Made by a program: the position numbers and the translations under genes
Assembly: GCA_035556215.1 (NCBI GenBank)
Contig: DATMFI010000036.1
Coordinates: 1 to 54,731 of the forward strand
Direction: 5' to 3'
Origin: Palsa-892 sp035556215
Lineage (GTDB): Bacteria; Pseudomonadota; Alphaproteobacteria; Rhizobiales; Xanthobacteraceae
Length of the DNA stretch: 54,731 nucleotides
Shown: positions 23,713 to 32,914 of the stretch, in pieces
Position numbering within the stretch: the first letter of the stretch is position 1
How the letters are laid out: each line of letters opens with the position of its first letter
The notes under the pieces: model-generated
What the model saw: the letters and a program-made list of their open reading frames with translations, nothing else
What the model was told of the DNA's origin: nothing
Database searches by the model: none

Positions 23713-25316
23713 GCGCGCGCCCGCAGCAGGCGGCGGATCACCTTGCCGGTCGTCGTCATCGGCATCTCGTCGATGAATTCGACTTCGCGCGGATATTCAT
23801 GCGCCGAGAGGCGCTCGCGCACGAAAGCCTGAATTTCGCTCCTCAGCTTGTCGTCAGGCGCAAAGCCCGCTTTTAGCTGCACGAAAGCCTTCACAATCTC
23901 GGTGCGCACCGGATCGGGCTTGCCGACGGCGGCCGCAAGCGCGACCGCCGGATGGCGGATCAGGCAATCCTCGATCTCACCGGGGCCGATGCGATAACCG
24001 GCGGACGTAATCACATCGTCGTCGCGGCCGACGAAGCGGATATAGCCTTCGTCATCCTGCTCGCCCTGATCACCGGTGGTCATCCAATCGCCCACGAATT
24101 TCTCGCGCGTGGCGCCGGGCCGCTGCCAGTATTTGAGAAACATCACGGGGTCGGGTCGCTTGACGGCGATCTGGCCGGTTTCGCCCGGTTCGCAGACTGA
24201 ACCGTCGGCGCGGATCACGGCGACGCGATGGCCGGGCACCGCCTTGCCGATCGCGCCCGGTTTCGAAACGCCGATCAAGGCGTTCGAGGAGAGCACGAAG
24301 TTGCATTCGGTCTGGCCGTAGAATTCGTTGATGGTCAGCCCCAGGGCATCGCGGCCCCACGCATAGGTTTCCTCGCCGAGCGATTCGCCGCCCGAGCCGA
24401 CGGTGCGCAGCGAGAGCTTCTGTTTCGGTTTTCCCGCCGAGCGCAGCATGCGAAGCGCCGTCGGCGGGATGAAAGCGTTGCGCACGCCCCCTTCGGCCAT
24501 CAAAGCGAAGGCTTCCTCAGGGTCGAACTTCTCGGATTTTCCGGCGACGACCGGCACGCCATAGAGGAGGCTCGGCAGCAGCACGTTGAGAAGGCCGCCG
24601 GCCCAGGCCCAGTCCGCGGGCGTCCAGTAGCGGTCGCCCGGCTGCGGCATGAACTCCTGCGCCATCTCGATGCCGGGAAGATGCCCGAGCACGACGCGAT
24701 GGGCATGCAGCGCGCCCTTGGGCTGGCCGGTGGTGCCCGAAGTATAGATCATCATCGCCGGATCGTCGGCGGACGTCGCGGCGGTGACGAAATCGCTGCT
24801 CGCGCGCGAAAGCTCGGTGTTGAAATCGAGCACGCCGTCACCCGCGCCATCGATGTTGAGCACGAGTTGCAGCGCGGGCAGGCGGTCGCGAATCTCGCTG
24901 AGCTTGGCAAGCCCCGCCTTGTTGGTGATGACGGCGCGCGCGCCGGAATTCTCCAGCCGATAGGCGAGCGCATCGACGCCGAACAGCGAGGCGAGCGGCA
25001 GCGCGATGGCGGCGCATTTATAGATTGCCAGATGCGAGGCCGCGGTCTCGATCGATTGCGGCAGAATGATCGCGACGCGGTCGCCGCGCCCGATGCCTTG
25101 CGCGATCAGCACATTGGCGAGGCGATTGGCCGTCTCGCGAAGCCGCCCGTAGGAAACGGCTTCGAAGCCTTGCGGCCGCCGGACGATGAGCGCGGTGCGC
25201 TCGGGCGCGCGCTCGGCCCAGGCGTCGCAAGCGGCATTCGCGATATTGAAGTCGGCGGGGATCTGCCAGCGGAACTCCGCGACGAGCTTGCCGTAGTCGC
25301 GGAGCGGCGGCAGCAT
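23709..25316 (-). CDS. acyl-CoA synthetase, AMP-binding family
   Basis: A 535-residue adenylate-forming enzyme that activates a carboxylic acid to its CoA ester. Motifs: P-loop MIYTSGTTGQPKGALHAHR (about 185-203), GESLGEETY, YGQTECNFV (A5), TGDQGEQDDEGYIRFVGRDDDVITSAGYRIGP (hinge and A8) and the catalytic Lys in TTTGKVIRR. The YGQTE motif and GDRYWTPADWAWAGGL resemble medium-chain acyl-CoA synthetases; chain length is not certain. The gene follows the CAP-lipoprotein gene by 4 nt on the same strand, so they form a two-gene unit of unclear logic. Confidence 0.9.
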   Translation of the reverse strand: MLPPLRDYGKLVAEFRWQIPADFNIANAACDAWAERAPERTALIVRRPQGFEAVSYGRLRETANRLANVLIAQGIGRGDRVAIILPQSIETAASHLAIYKCAAIALPLASLFGVDALAYRLENSGARAVITNKAGLAKLSEIRDRLPALQLVLNIDGAGDGVLDFNTELSRASSDFVTAATSADDPAMMIYTSGTTGQPKGALHAHRVVLGHLPGIEMAQEFMPQPGDRYWTPADWAWAGGLLNVLLPSLLYGVPVVAGKSEKFDPEEAFALMAEGGVRNAFIPPTALRMLRSAGKPKQKLSLRTVGSGGESLGEETYAWGRDALGLTINEFYGQTECNFVLSSNALIGVSKPGAIGKAVPGHRVAVIRADGSVCEPGETGQIAVKRPDPVMFLKYWQRPGATREKFVGDWMTTGDQGEQDDEGYIRFVGRDDDVITSAGYRIGPGEIEDCLIRHPAVALAAAVGKPDPVRTEIVKAFVQLKAGFAPDDKLRSEIQAFVRERLSAHEYPREVEFIDEMPMTTTGKVIRRLLRARA

Positions 25317-25320
25317 GGGC

Positions 25321-25836
25321 TTAATAGGCCTTCGGGTCGGGCTCTACGAGAATGAGCGCCCAGTACACTTTGTATTTCGAGTTCGGCACGTAAGCGGTGC
25401 CGATGCCCATCTTCGTCACGGCCGGGATCAGCATGTTCTTGTTGTGCGACGGGGAATCGCGCCAGCCGGAAAAGGCTTCGGCGAGCGTCTGGTAGCCGGC
25501 GCCGACATTCTCGGCCATGACGACGGCGCGATAGCTCGCATTCTGCAAACGCTGCTTGAGGCCCTTGCCGCCGAGATCGTGCGAAACCTTGTCGGCTTTC
25601 GCCATCGCATTGGCGTGCTCCTCGGCAACGCGCATCAGCGTCGGATCGAGCTCGACCGCGCCGAGCGCGAAGCCCTTGCGGTAATCGGACAGCATCGAGG
25701 CCGCGGCCGGGCCGCTCACCTTGGAACCCGGGACCGTGAGATTCTCGTAGAAGGCAGGAGTGGAGGTGTCGATCGAGCCCGCGCAGGACGCAAGGAACAA
25801 CGCAAGAGCGACCACGGAAGCGAGACGAAACGGCAT
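25321..25836 (-). CDS. CAP/SCP-domain lipoprotein
   Basis: A 171-residue protein with a lipobox (FLASC; lipidated Cys at about residue 18) and one CAP domain (about 50-165). Conserved CAP features are LMRVAEEHANAMAKADKVSHD, AENVGAGYQTLAEAFSGWRDSPSHNKNML and GIGTAYVPNSKYKVYWA. Bacterial CAP proteins sit in the envelope and have unresolved roles. The start at 25836 is the Met directly before the lipoprotein signal; this frame is open upstream only as the shadow of the mechanosensitive channel gene. Four bases separate its stop from the synthetase start. Confidence 0.88.
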   Translation of the reverse strand: MPFRLASVVALALFLASCAGSIDTSTPAFYENLTVPGSKVSGPAAASMLSDYRKGFALGAVELDPTLMRVAEEHANAMAKADKVSHDLGGKGLKQRLQNASYRAVVMAENVGAGYQTLAEAFSGWRDSPSHNKNMLIPAVTKMGIGTAYVPNSKYKVYWALILVEPDPKAY

Positions 25837-25894
25837 ATCGGTGTTTCCCCCAGTGCCTTTTTTGCGCGAGCCGGCGGCGAGAAGCAAGAGCGGC

Positions 25895-28303
25895 TTATGT
25901 TTCGATGTCCGCTTTGCGTTCGGCCTGTTGCGGCGGGCTATCCTTGGCGCCGAAATCGCGATAATCGCGCGAGAGCGGAATCTCGATCGTTTCCTCGCGG
26001 AACTGCTTGAGGACTTCGAAATAAAGATCGCTCCTGATGCCGCCGCCGACATTGACGTCGCCGACATAGGCGAAGAGCTGGAATTTCAGGCCGTTATCGC
26101 CGAAGGCGGAAAGCAGCACGGAAGGCGCCGGCGTCTTGAGCACCTTGGGGTGCCCGGCCGCCGCCCTCAGCAGAATTTCGCGGACTTTCTCAGGGCTGGA
26201 ATCGTAAGCGACGGTGATGTCGAGCTTGATGCGGCCGAGCGTATTGGCGTGCGTCCAGTTGGTCACGACATTGGTGACGAGATCCGAATTCGGAATGATG
26301 ACATTGGCGCGATCGAAGGTCTCGATCTCGGTCGAGCGCACGCTGATCCGGCGGACATAGCCGGATTCGCCCTTGACCTCGATCATGTCGCCGACGCGGA
26401 GCGGCCGCTCGGCGAGCAGGATGATGCCGGAGACGAAGTTCGAGACGACCGACTGCAAACCGAAGCCGATACCGACCGAGAGCGCGCCGGCGACGAAGGC
26501 GATGTTCTGCAAATTAATGCCGATCTGGCCGAGCGCGAGCAGCGCGGCGGCGATCGCGCCGAGATAGACGAACATCGTCGAGATCGAGTTCTGCAGCCCG
26601 GCGTCGAGCGAAGTGCGCGGCAGCACGGTTTGGCTCAGCCAGCGATGAACGATCCGGGTGATGATGAGGCCGACGATCAAAAGCGCGATGGCGAGCAGCA
26701 GGTTGCCGAGCGCGAGTTGCGACTGGCCGATGGTCAGCGCGAGATCGAAGCGGTCGAGCATCGAGGCGACGTCAGTGACCGACGTGCGCCAGCCGCCGAT
26801 CATCAGGAACAGGACGATGACGACGAGCAGCGCCCGCAACAGGCCGGCGGTGATGGTGGCGAGAAGATCGAGCCGCGCCGGATTGATGCCGATGGCGGAG
26901 GCGACGCGGCGGCGGCCGGTGCCTTCCTCCGAGAAGCCGGTCGCGAACACCGAGTCGATCAGCGCCAGGATCAGCACGCCGGCGCCGCCGATGACCGCGG
27001 CATCGACGAGGCGCGCGGCGGCGAAGGCCGCAAGATTGATGTGGCCCATCGCGAGCGCGATGAAGATCGCGCCGACCGCGACCCAGCCGAGCAGGCGGAC
27101 GAGGTTCGGCAGCCCGCCGCCTTTATCGCCTTCGGAGCGGATCATCAGCGCCCGGCCGACGCAGAGGCCGACGAGCAGCGCCATCAAGGCGGCGGTCGCG
27201 GTGCGCAGGGGAGCGGTGGCGCCAAGCTCGCGGTGGAGCGCGAAGAGGAGCGTCGCGGCGGCAACGACGGCGACGGCGCTCGCGGCCGCGCGATAGAGCT
27301 TGTAGGCGGGCGCGTTCGAGAAGCCGAGGATGCGTTTGGCGGGCTCGACCATGGCGCGGGCGACGCCGCAGCCGATCGAGAAGATCGCGACCGCAACGAG
27401 AATGCCGTTGGTAAGCCGGTCGATGCGCGGCGAGATCAGATCGAAGGCCGAGAGAATGCTGATCGCGGCAAAGACCGCGAAGGGCGGCGCCGCGGCGTCG
27501 ATCACCGTCCGGCAGATCGCGAGATAGGCGTCGAGCGAGCGGCGCGTCTGCAGGACTTCGCCCTTGCGCGCGCGGCGATCGAGATAGCGCAGCAGCATCT
27601 GGCGGGTCAGGAACACCGCGACGATCAGCGCGATGATGACGATCGCGGACAGCAGCAAGGCGCCGGCCGGGGCGCTGTCGGCGGCATAATCTTTCCAGTT
27701 GCTCAGCAGATTGCCGAGGGAGCGGATTTCGGCCGGTGCCTCTTTCGCGGCGTTCAGCCACAGCGCCGGATTGAGCGCGCTTTCGCTGCGGGTCAGCAGG
27801 CGTTCCTTGAAGCGCGTGCGGCGCCCGGCGTCGATCTGGTCGGCGAGCTGATCGCCGCGCACGTTCAGAAGCCGCGCCTGCTTGAGCGCGCTGTCGAGAT
27901 CGGCGAGGAGCTTGGTTTGCGTGGTGCGCTCGGCGGTGATGCGCACATCTTCGGGCGGCGCGCCGTCCTTCGGCGCGGGGCCGAGTTCGCCGAGACGCTT
28001 CTGCACTTCGGCGTAGCGCGGTTCGAGATCAGCGATCTTGTTGCGGATCTCGGAGCGCAGCGGATTGATCCGGTCGCGCAAAAAGGTGAAGTCGCTGTCG
28101 CGCAGCGTATCCTGCTTGAGTCTGTTTTCGGTGTTATCGAACGAATCGCGAATGGCATCGAGCTGCTCGCGCACCGTCTGCAGATTGAAGTCGGCGGCAT
28201 GCGTGACCGAGCCGAGGGAGAAATTTGCCACAATGGCGAATAACAGCGCGGTGAGCAGGCGGAGTGCCGTCTTCTTATATTGCTGCGCAAGCGTGCCGTT
28301 CAT
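25895..28303 (-). CDS. DUF3772-type mechanosensitive ion channel (MscS family)
   Basis: An 802-residue large MscS-type channel. It has a signal peptide (about 1-36), a periplasmic coiled-coil DUF3772 domain (about 40-190, RDRINPLRSEIRNKIADLEPRY), about ten membrane helices (190-560), the pore helix and MscS beta domain (about 590-690; GFGLQSVVSNFVSGIILLAERPLRVGDMIEV), and a cytoplasmic alpha/beta end. Such channels open on hypo-osmotic shock. The start at 28303 is the Met of the signal peptide; longer starts run into the divergent promoter. The 190-bp interval to the yidB-like gene is AT-richer and shared between them. Confidence 0.92.
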   Translation of the reverse strand: MNGTLAQQYKKTALRLLTALLFAIVANFSLGSVTHAADFNLQTVREQLDAIRDSFDNTENRLKQDTLRDSDFTFLRDRINPLRSEIRNKIADLEPRYAEVQKRLGELGPAPKDGAPPEDVRITAERTTQTKLLADLDSALKQARLLNVRGDQLADQIDAGRRTRFKERLLTRSESALNPALWLNAAKEAPAEIRSLGNLLSNWKDYAADSAPAGALLLSAIVIIALIVAVFLTRQMLLRYLDRRARKGEVLQTRRSLDAYLAICRTVIDAAAPPFAVFAAISILSAFDLISPRIDRLTNGILVAVAIFSIGCGVARAMVEPAKRILGFSNAPAYKLYRAAASAVAVVAAATLLFALHRELGATAPLRTATAALMALLVGLCVGRALMIRSEGDKGGGLPNLVRLLGWVAVGAIFIALAMGHINLAAFAAARLVDAAVIGGAGVLILALIDSVFATGFSEEGTGRRRVASAIGINPARLDLLATITAGLLRALLVVIVLFLMIGGWRTSVTDVASMLDRFDLALTIGQSQLALGNLLLAIALLIVGLIITRIVHRWLSQTVLPRTSLDAGLQNSISTMFVYLGAIAAALLALGQIGINLQNIAFVAGALSVGIGFGLQSVVSNFVSGIILLAERPLRVGDMIEVKGESGYVRRISVRSTEIETFDRANVIIPNSDLVTNVVTNWTHANTLGRIKLDITVAYDSSPEKVREILLRAAAGHPKVLKTPAPSVLLSAFGDNGLKFQLFAYVGDVNVGGGIRSDLYFEVLKQFREETIEIPLSRDYRDFGAKDSPPQQAERKADIET

Positions 28304-28493
28304 TCCATGCCTCTGTTCGCGAGTGTTTTTCAGGTGATTTCCCTGAGCGGCTTTTTCCGAAAAATGCTTCGAGTTCGAATCAGCCGTTCGTGACAAATTT
28401 ATGTAGGGTTTTGCGCCACGGAGGCGCCGCTTGTAAGGCCCCCGGTGCCGCCCTAGTATTTTTTCCGGGGCGGAAGACCAGGGAGTTCGATCA

Positions 28494-29081
28494 ATGGGTT
28501 TGCTCGACGTCATCAATGGTATGCAGAACGGCCCGCGCGGACAACGCACCGCGACACCCGCCGGCAGCGGCGGCGGTATGTCCCCCATCACCATGGCCAT
28601 TTTGGGCCTTCTTGCCTACAAGGCGGTGAAGCATTTCGGCGGCGGGCAGACCGCGCCCGCAGGCCAGCCCGGCGGCGCCATTCCGGCGGATACGCGCACG
28701 GCGGATGCGGGCGACGGCCTTGGCGGATTGCTCGGCAGTCTCGGCAATCTGTTGCCGGGCGGATTGGGCGGCCTGCTCGCGGGCGGCGCGGCCGGCGGCG
28801 CGCTTTCCAGCGGTCTTGATGACCTTCTCAAGCAGTTCCAGCAGAGCGGCCACGGTGATGTCGCAAAATCCTGGGTCGGCACCGGGCCCAACCAGGAAAT
28901 TTCGCCGAGCGCTCTGTCGAAAGTGCTGACGCCCGATCAGATCGAAATGATCACGCGGATAACCGGCATGCCGCAGGACGAGCTGATGAAGACGCTCAGC
29001 CAGCAGCTGCCGGAAATCATCAATCACATGACGCCGCAAGGCCGCCTGCCGACCGAGCATGAAGCGTCGCGGATGATCTGA
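28494..29081 (+). CDS. YidB family protein (DUF937)
   Basis: A 195-residue soluble protein of the YidB/DUF937 family. MGLLDVINGMQNG begins it, a glycine-rich middle (LGGLLGSLGNLLPGGLGGLLAGGAAGGALSSGLDDLLKQFQQSG, residues 75-118) follows, and it ends with the conserved HGDVAKSWVGTGPNQEISPSALSKVLTPDQIEMITRITGM. Function unknown. A GlsB-type membrane protein starts 23 nt downstream, so the pair is probably an envelope-stress operon; that is inference. Confidence 0.9.
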   Translation: MGLLDVINGMQNGPRGQRTATPAGSGGGMSPITMAILGLLAYKAVKHFGGGQTAPAGQPGGAIPADTRTADAGDGLGGLLGSLGNLLPGGLGGLLAGGAAGGALSSGLDDLLKQFQQSGHGDVAKSWVGTGPNQEISPSALSKVLTPDQIEMITRITGMPQDELMKTLSQQLPEIINHMTPQGRLPTEHEASRMI

Positions 29082-29104
29082 ACAAGGCAGCGAGGGAGAT
29101 CGCC

Positions 29105-29383
29105 ATGCTGTGGATTCTCTTCATCGGGCTGGTCGCGGGGCTGATCGCGCGCTGGCTGTCGCCGGGCCCCAACAACCCGCAAGGGTTCATCCTCACCATC
29201 GTGCTCGGCATCGCCGGCGCGTTTCTCTCGACCTTCATCGGTCAGGCGATCGGCTGGTACCGGCCCGATCAGGGCGCGGGCTTCATCGCCGCGACGATCG
29301 GCGCGCTCGTCGTGCTGTTCATCTGGAACCGGCTGGTGGCGAGCGGAAAAATCCCCGATGTCGGCGGCGGGCCGCGCGCTTAA
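29105..29383 (+). CDS. GlsB/YeaQ/YmgE family small membrane protein
   Basis: A 92-residue protein with three helices: MLWILFIGLVAGLIARWLSPG, ILTIVLGIAGAFLSTFIGQ and GFIAATIGALVVLFIWNRL. It is a paralogue of the protein at 3809 but with longer loops. The GGGAG ribosome site lies six bases before the ATG. It is followed by a palindromic element and a clear terminator, so the yidB-like/glsB unit ends here. Confidence 0.9.
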   Translation: MLWILFIGLVAGLIARWLSPGPNNPQGFILTIVLGIAGAFLSTFIGQAIGWYRPDQGAGFIAATIGALVVLFIWNRLVASGKIPDVGGGPRA

Positions 29384-29390
29384 CGTTTGG

Positions 29391-29435
29391 GCGTGATCTT
29401 TTCCGGGAACCTTTTCCCGCCTTTCGGGATCATGC
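29391..29435. repeat. intergenic palindrome of the GTGATC...GATCATGC type
   Basis: Outer arms GCGTGATC and GATCATGC, with inner TTTTCCGGGAA and CTTTCGGG forming an imperfect stem. It begins 7 bases after the GlsB stop. It is in the same family as the copies at 12088 and 15773; a half copy GGGATCATGC is at 17647. Confidence 0.6.
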
Positions 29436-29463
29436 TCTGAACGAAAGGCGCACGAAGATTTTG

Positions 29464-29496
29464 CGGGATGGCTGAAAGGCCATCCCGTTTTCTTTT
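29464..29496 (+). terminator. intrinsic terminator of the yidB-glsB unit
   Basis: A 9-bp perfect stem CGGGATGGC/GCCATCCCG with a six-base loop is followed by TTTTCTTTT. A textbook intrinsic terminator on the plus strand. Confidence 0.9.
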
Positions 29497-29511
29497 GCGC
29501 GGGAAGTGGCG

Positions 29512-30630
29512 TCAGGCGTCGACGAGCAGCCGGCTCATCTCGTCGGCGGGCATCGTCTTGCGCGCCTTCATGAACAGGAGAACGCGCTGGGCGCTTTCGT
29601 TGGAAAGCCGGAAGTAGCGGTCGGAGATCGCCTTCAATTCGCTGTCTTGCGGAACGCGCGGCCAGGTGCGCGATTTCAGCAGCGCGCGCACCGACGGCCA
29701 CGAAATGCCGCTCGCCCGGCAGATGATGAGAAGGCCGTCTTCCGCGCTCTGGCGAATGACGTTCTTGACGGTCTCGGCCGGGATCGCGGCAAGCTGCGCC
29801 AGCGTATTGATGATCTCCTGCGTCGAACCCGCCGCGATGAATTTATCGAGCTGGGTGCGAAGCGTCGCGAGATCGCGCTTGATCATCGTTGTCGTTGACC
29901 AGCCGGTGTTGGCGCGCGGGAAGGTGGCGGCCTGCTGGACGATGCGGCTCGAAACCTTCGAGAGCAGCGTTTCGACGCGCGGCCGGTGTTCGGGCTTGCA
30001 GGTCGCGACGAGGTGTTTCTTCACGCGCTCGGTCGCGCGCAGCACGAGGAATTCATAAAGCTCGGGCGGCACGTCGGTGCGCTCGGAGATCGTCGCGGCG
30101 AGGTTCTTGTTGTCGAGCGCGCGCTGGACGAGGGCGCTGAAGCTTTCCGACGAGAACGCGGCGCCGGGATTGGCGGCGAGCTTGAGCGCGACTTCGGTGC
30201 CGCCGCGGCGGATCAGGACTTCGGCGACGGCCGGGTTGATCTGGGCGCGGCCGGAGATGGCCGAAAGATGCGCCTGGCTCTTGGTGTAGGCGATCTCGAC
30301 AAGATCGATGTCGGAAAGCCGGTTGGATTTTTCGAGCACGGGGCCGGCGACCTCGATGCGGTCGTTGCGCGCAAGCTGCGCGATGACGTTGGCCGGCGAA
30401 TTGTCGATGGTGGCGAGGCACTCCGAAAGTTCGGCGAGGATCTTGTCCTCGATCTGCTCGATCAGCCGGATCATGACGTCGTCGAACACCTCGACCTGCG
30501 CTTCGCTGATGTCCTTGGCGTTCTGCAGGAAGAGATCGGTGACCTTGCGCAGGATGGCGACACGGCCGGCATTGGTGCCGGTGCGAAGCTGCGTTTCCAG
30601 TTCATCGATCAGCGAGGCTTGCGGCGTCAT
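29512..30630 (-). CDS. DUF2336 family protein
   Basis: A 372-residue, predominantly helical cytoplasmic protein. It matches the alphaproteobacterial DUF2336 pattern: VTDLFLQNAKDISEAQVEVFDDVMIRLIEQIE at about 25-57, ATIDNSPANVIAQLARNDRIEVAGPVLEKS, and repeated HEAT-like segments such as ALIRRGGTEVALKLAANPGAAFS. No catalytic motif is visible. The start at 30630 (MTPQASLIDELETQL) is preferred over an upstream start 33 nt away. The function is unknown; members are scattered near signalling and motility genes in other species, but nothing of that kind is here. Confidence 0.88.
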   Translation of the reverse strand: MTPQASLIDELETQLRTGTNAGRVAILRKVTDLFLQNAKDISEAQVEVFDDVMIRLIEQIEDKILAELSECLATIDNSPANVIAQLARNDRIEVAGPVLEKSNRLSDIDLVEIAYTKSQAHLSAISGRAQINPAVAEVLIRRGGTEVALKLAANPGAAFSSESFSALVQRALDNKNLAATISERTDVPPELYEFLVLRATERVKKHLVATCKPEHRPRVETLLSKVSSRIVQQAATFPRANTGWSTTTMIKRDLATLRTQLDKFIAAGSTQEIINTLAQLAAIPAETVKNVIRQSAEDGLLIICRASGISWPSVRALLKSRTWPRVPQDSELKAISDRYFRLSNESAQRVLLFMKARKTMPADEMSRLLVDA

Positions 30631-30750
30631 TCCAACCCAAATCCCAAATGGCAGCGCCCGCACGCGAGGCGGGGCAATAGGCCATCGTCGGATGATCTCT
30701 TTAATGTGCGGTAAAATCGCGCGGCGATACGCGGTTAATAATGACTTTAT

Positions 30751-31689
30751 TCAGCCCGCCGCGTTTTCGCGAATTTTTCGCGCAATCTCCTTTTGCGCGT
30801 TGAACTCGTTGCGCCGCCGCGCAAGCTCTTCCGGCGGCATGCGCTCGATGTTGTTGTAATCGAGCTTCCACGAAGCATCTTCGCTCCAGCGCAGCGGCGA
30901 TTGCACGGTGGTGCGAGGAGCAGGCGCGGCTTCGAGCACTTGCAGCGCGCGCTCCAGCGTCTCGGCTTGCGAAGCCGGATCGTGCGGCCGCCCTGCGGAA
31001 TTGCCGAGCGGAAAATCATTGAACAGAAAACGCGGCGCGCCGGCATGCTCGACAATATCCTTGGCGCAGCCGGTGATGACGGTGGCGATGCCCGCGGCTT
31101 CGAGCGCGCGGGCAACGAGCGTCACGCTCTGATGGCAGACCGGACAGTTCGGCACGAGGATCGCGGCATCCACTTCATCCGCCTTGCAGCGCGCGACGAT
31201 CTCGGGCGCGTCGGTTTCGATCGTCACGCGCTGGCTGCGATTGGTCGGCGCGCCGAAAAAGCGCGGCGCGACCTCGCCGATGCGGCCGGCGGCCGCGGCG
31301 CGCAACAGCGCGGGCAGCGGAAACCAGGTGCCGCTGTCCTCGGCCGAAGTGTGCACGCGGTCATAAGCGATGTGCGAGATGCGAAGATCGTGGGTGGCGG
31401 AAGTATCGCCGGCATAGACCCGATAGAACTTGGCGCCGCCGTTGTATTTGGCGCCGGGGCCCTGGTCGCCCTTGGCGGGATCGAACGGCGCCGCCGTCGT
31501 GACGATGGTGACGCGCGAGCGGGCGAGCGGCTTTTTGAGCGGCTGGAACGGGGCGCCGTTATAGTGCGCCCAGCGATAGGGCGTGTCGTAGCCGATGGCG
31601 CGATAATAGTCGCGCGTGCGCTGCATGTAGGGGATCGGCGCATCGAAATCGGCGGCGAAACCGAAAGGCAGCCCGGCGTCCGCGCTCAT
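30751..31689 (-). CDS. GrdB/PrdB-like reductase subunit, Cys variant
   Basis: A 312-residue protein of the glycine/sarcosine/betaine/D-proline reductase component-B family. The family pattern is clear: PIPYMQRTRDYYRAIGYDTPY at the N-terminus, then AYDR, then WFPLPALLRAAAAGRIGEVAPRFFG, and VPNCPVCHQSVTLVARALEAAGI. The redox site holds C182-P-V-C185 where the clostridial proteins carry selenocysteine, and there is no in-frame TGA. No GrdA, GrdC or thioredoxin partner is encoded here. An AAGGAGAG ribosome site sits just before the ATG at 31689. Substrate unknown; divergent from a polyamine-type ABC operon, 80 bases away. Confidence 0.8.
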   Translation of the reverse strand: MSADAGLPFGFAADFDAPIPYMQRTRDYYRAIGYDTPYRWAHYNGAPFQPLKKPLARSRVTIVTTAAPFDPAKGDQGPGAKYNGGAKFYRVYAGDTSATHDLRISHIAYDRVHTSAEDSGTWFPLPALLRAAAAGRIGEVAPRFFGAPTNRSQRVTIETDAPEIVARCKADEVDAAILVPNCPVCHQSVTLVARALEAAGIATVITGCAKDIVEHAGAPRFLFNDFPLGNSAGRPHDPASQAETLERALQVLEAAPAPRTTVQSPLRWSEDASWKLDYNNIERMPPEELARRRNEFNAQKEIARKIRENAAG

Positions 31690-31769
31690 CGTTTCTCTCC
31701 TTGATTTCCGCGACAATATTGCCGAGGAAAGCCCCCGGCAACATGATGCCGGCGATGAGGCGCGACACC

Positions 31770-32912
31770 ATGGAGACAGACCTCGTGAAGAAACGCCTCT
31801 TGCAGCGTTGCTTGGGCGGGCTCGGCCGTGCGGCGGCGCTGCTTCTCCTGGGCGCGGCGCTGGCGGCGCCCGCCGCCGCCGCCGACGGCGAGGCGAAGGT
31901 CCTCAACGTCTATAGCTGGAGCGATTATATCGCGCCGGATACGCTTGCCGAGTTCACCAGGCGCACCGGCATCAAGGTCAATTACGACGTTTACGACTCG
32001 AACGAGTCGCTGGAGGCAAAGCTCGTCGTCGGCCGCTCCGGCTATGATGTCGTGTTTCCGACGGCGATGCCGTTTCTCGCCAAGCAAATTCAGGCCGGGC
32101 TCTATCGCAAGCTCGACTTCGACAAGCTGCCGAACGCCAAAGGCATCGATCCCGCGGTGATGACGCGGCTCAAGGCCGCCGATCCCGATAACGCCTATGC
32201 GCTGCCCTACATGATGGCCGGTACCGGCGTCGGCTTCATTCGCTCGAAGGTGCAGGCGCTTCTGCCCGGCGCGCCGATCGGCAGCGCCGCGATGCTGTTC
32301 GATCCGAAAGTGCTGAGCGCGCTCAAGCCTTGCGGCGTGACGCTGCTCGATACGGCCGACGAAGTATTTCCGGCGGCGCTCAGCTATCTTGGCCGCGATA
32401 TGGTGAGCAATTCGAAGGAAGACTTGCAGGCGGCGGGCGAAGTGCTGGCCAAGGCGCGGCCCTATTATCGCTATTTCCACTCGTCGAGCTTCATCAACGA
32501 TCTGGCCAACGGTTCGATCTGCGTCGCGCAGGGCTATGCGGGCGATTTATTCCAGGCGAGAAAGCGCGCGCGCGAAGCGAACAACGGCGTCGAGATCGAG
32601 ATTTTTCTTCCCAGGGAGGGCGCGATTTTCAACATCGACGTCATGGCGATCCCGGCCGACGCGCCGCATCCCGAGAACGCGCTCGCGTTCATCAACTTTA
32701 TTCTCGAACCGAAGATCATCGCGGGCATCACCGCGAGCGTCGGCTACGCCAACGCCGTGCCGGCGTCGCGGCCTTTCATTCCGGCGGAGATCGCGAACGA
32801 TCCGGTGGTCTATCCGCCGGCGGGCGCCAGGCTGCATTCGGCGCTTCTCGAGACGGCACGGTTCGAGCGCGAGCGCAATCGCCTGTGGACTCGCATCAAG
32901 AGCGGCCGGTGA
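31770..32912 (+). CDS. polyamine-type ABC substrate-binding protein (PotF/PotD-like)
   Basis: A periplasmic binding protein of about 380 residues, first gene of a five-gene operon. It has a signal peptide (about 1-37, ending APAAAA), then LNVYSWSDYIAPDTLAEFTRRTGIKVNYDVYDSNE, typical of spermidine/putrescine receptors, YDVVFPTAMP, YALPYMMAGTGVGF and the conserved GYAGDLFQA. The ligand is probably putrescine or another polyamine. Starts at 31743, 31755 and 31770 are all possible; I use 31770 since GAGG precedes it at good distance. Confidence 0.9.
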   Translation: METDLVKKRLLQRCLGGLGRAAALLLLGAALAAPAAAADGEAKVLNVYSWSDYIAPDTLAEFTRRTGIKVNYDVYDSNESLEAKLVVGRSGYDVVFPTAMPFLAKQIQAGLYRKLDFDKLPNAKGIDPAVMTRLKAADPDNAYALPYMMAGTGVGFIRSKVQALLPGAPIGSAAMLFDPKVLSALKPCGVTLLDTADEVFPAALSYLGRDMVSNSKEDLQAAGEVLAKARPYYRYFHSSSFINDLANGSICVAQGYAGDLFQARKRAREANNGVEIEIFLPREGAIFNIDVMAIPADAPHPENALAFINFILEPKIIAGITASVGYANAVPASRPFIPAEIANDPVVYPPAGARLHSALLETARFERERNRLWTRIKSGR

Positions 32913-32914
32913 TC

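Noticed and set aside
25760..28243. An 827-residue open frame on the plus strand
   Set aside because: It is the antisense of the mechanosensitive channel gene. Its composition is charged and repetitive (Asp/Arg/Glu/Ala-rich), has no domain, and arises from the codon bias of the high-GC minus-strand gene.
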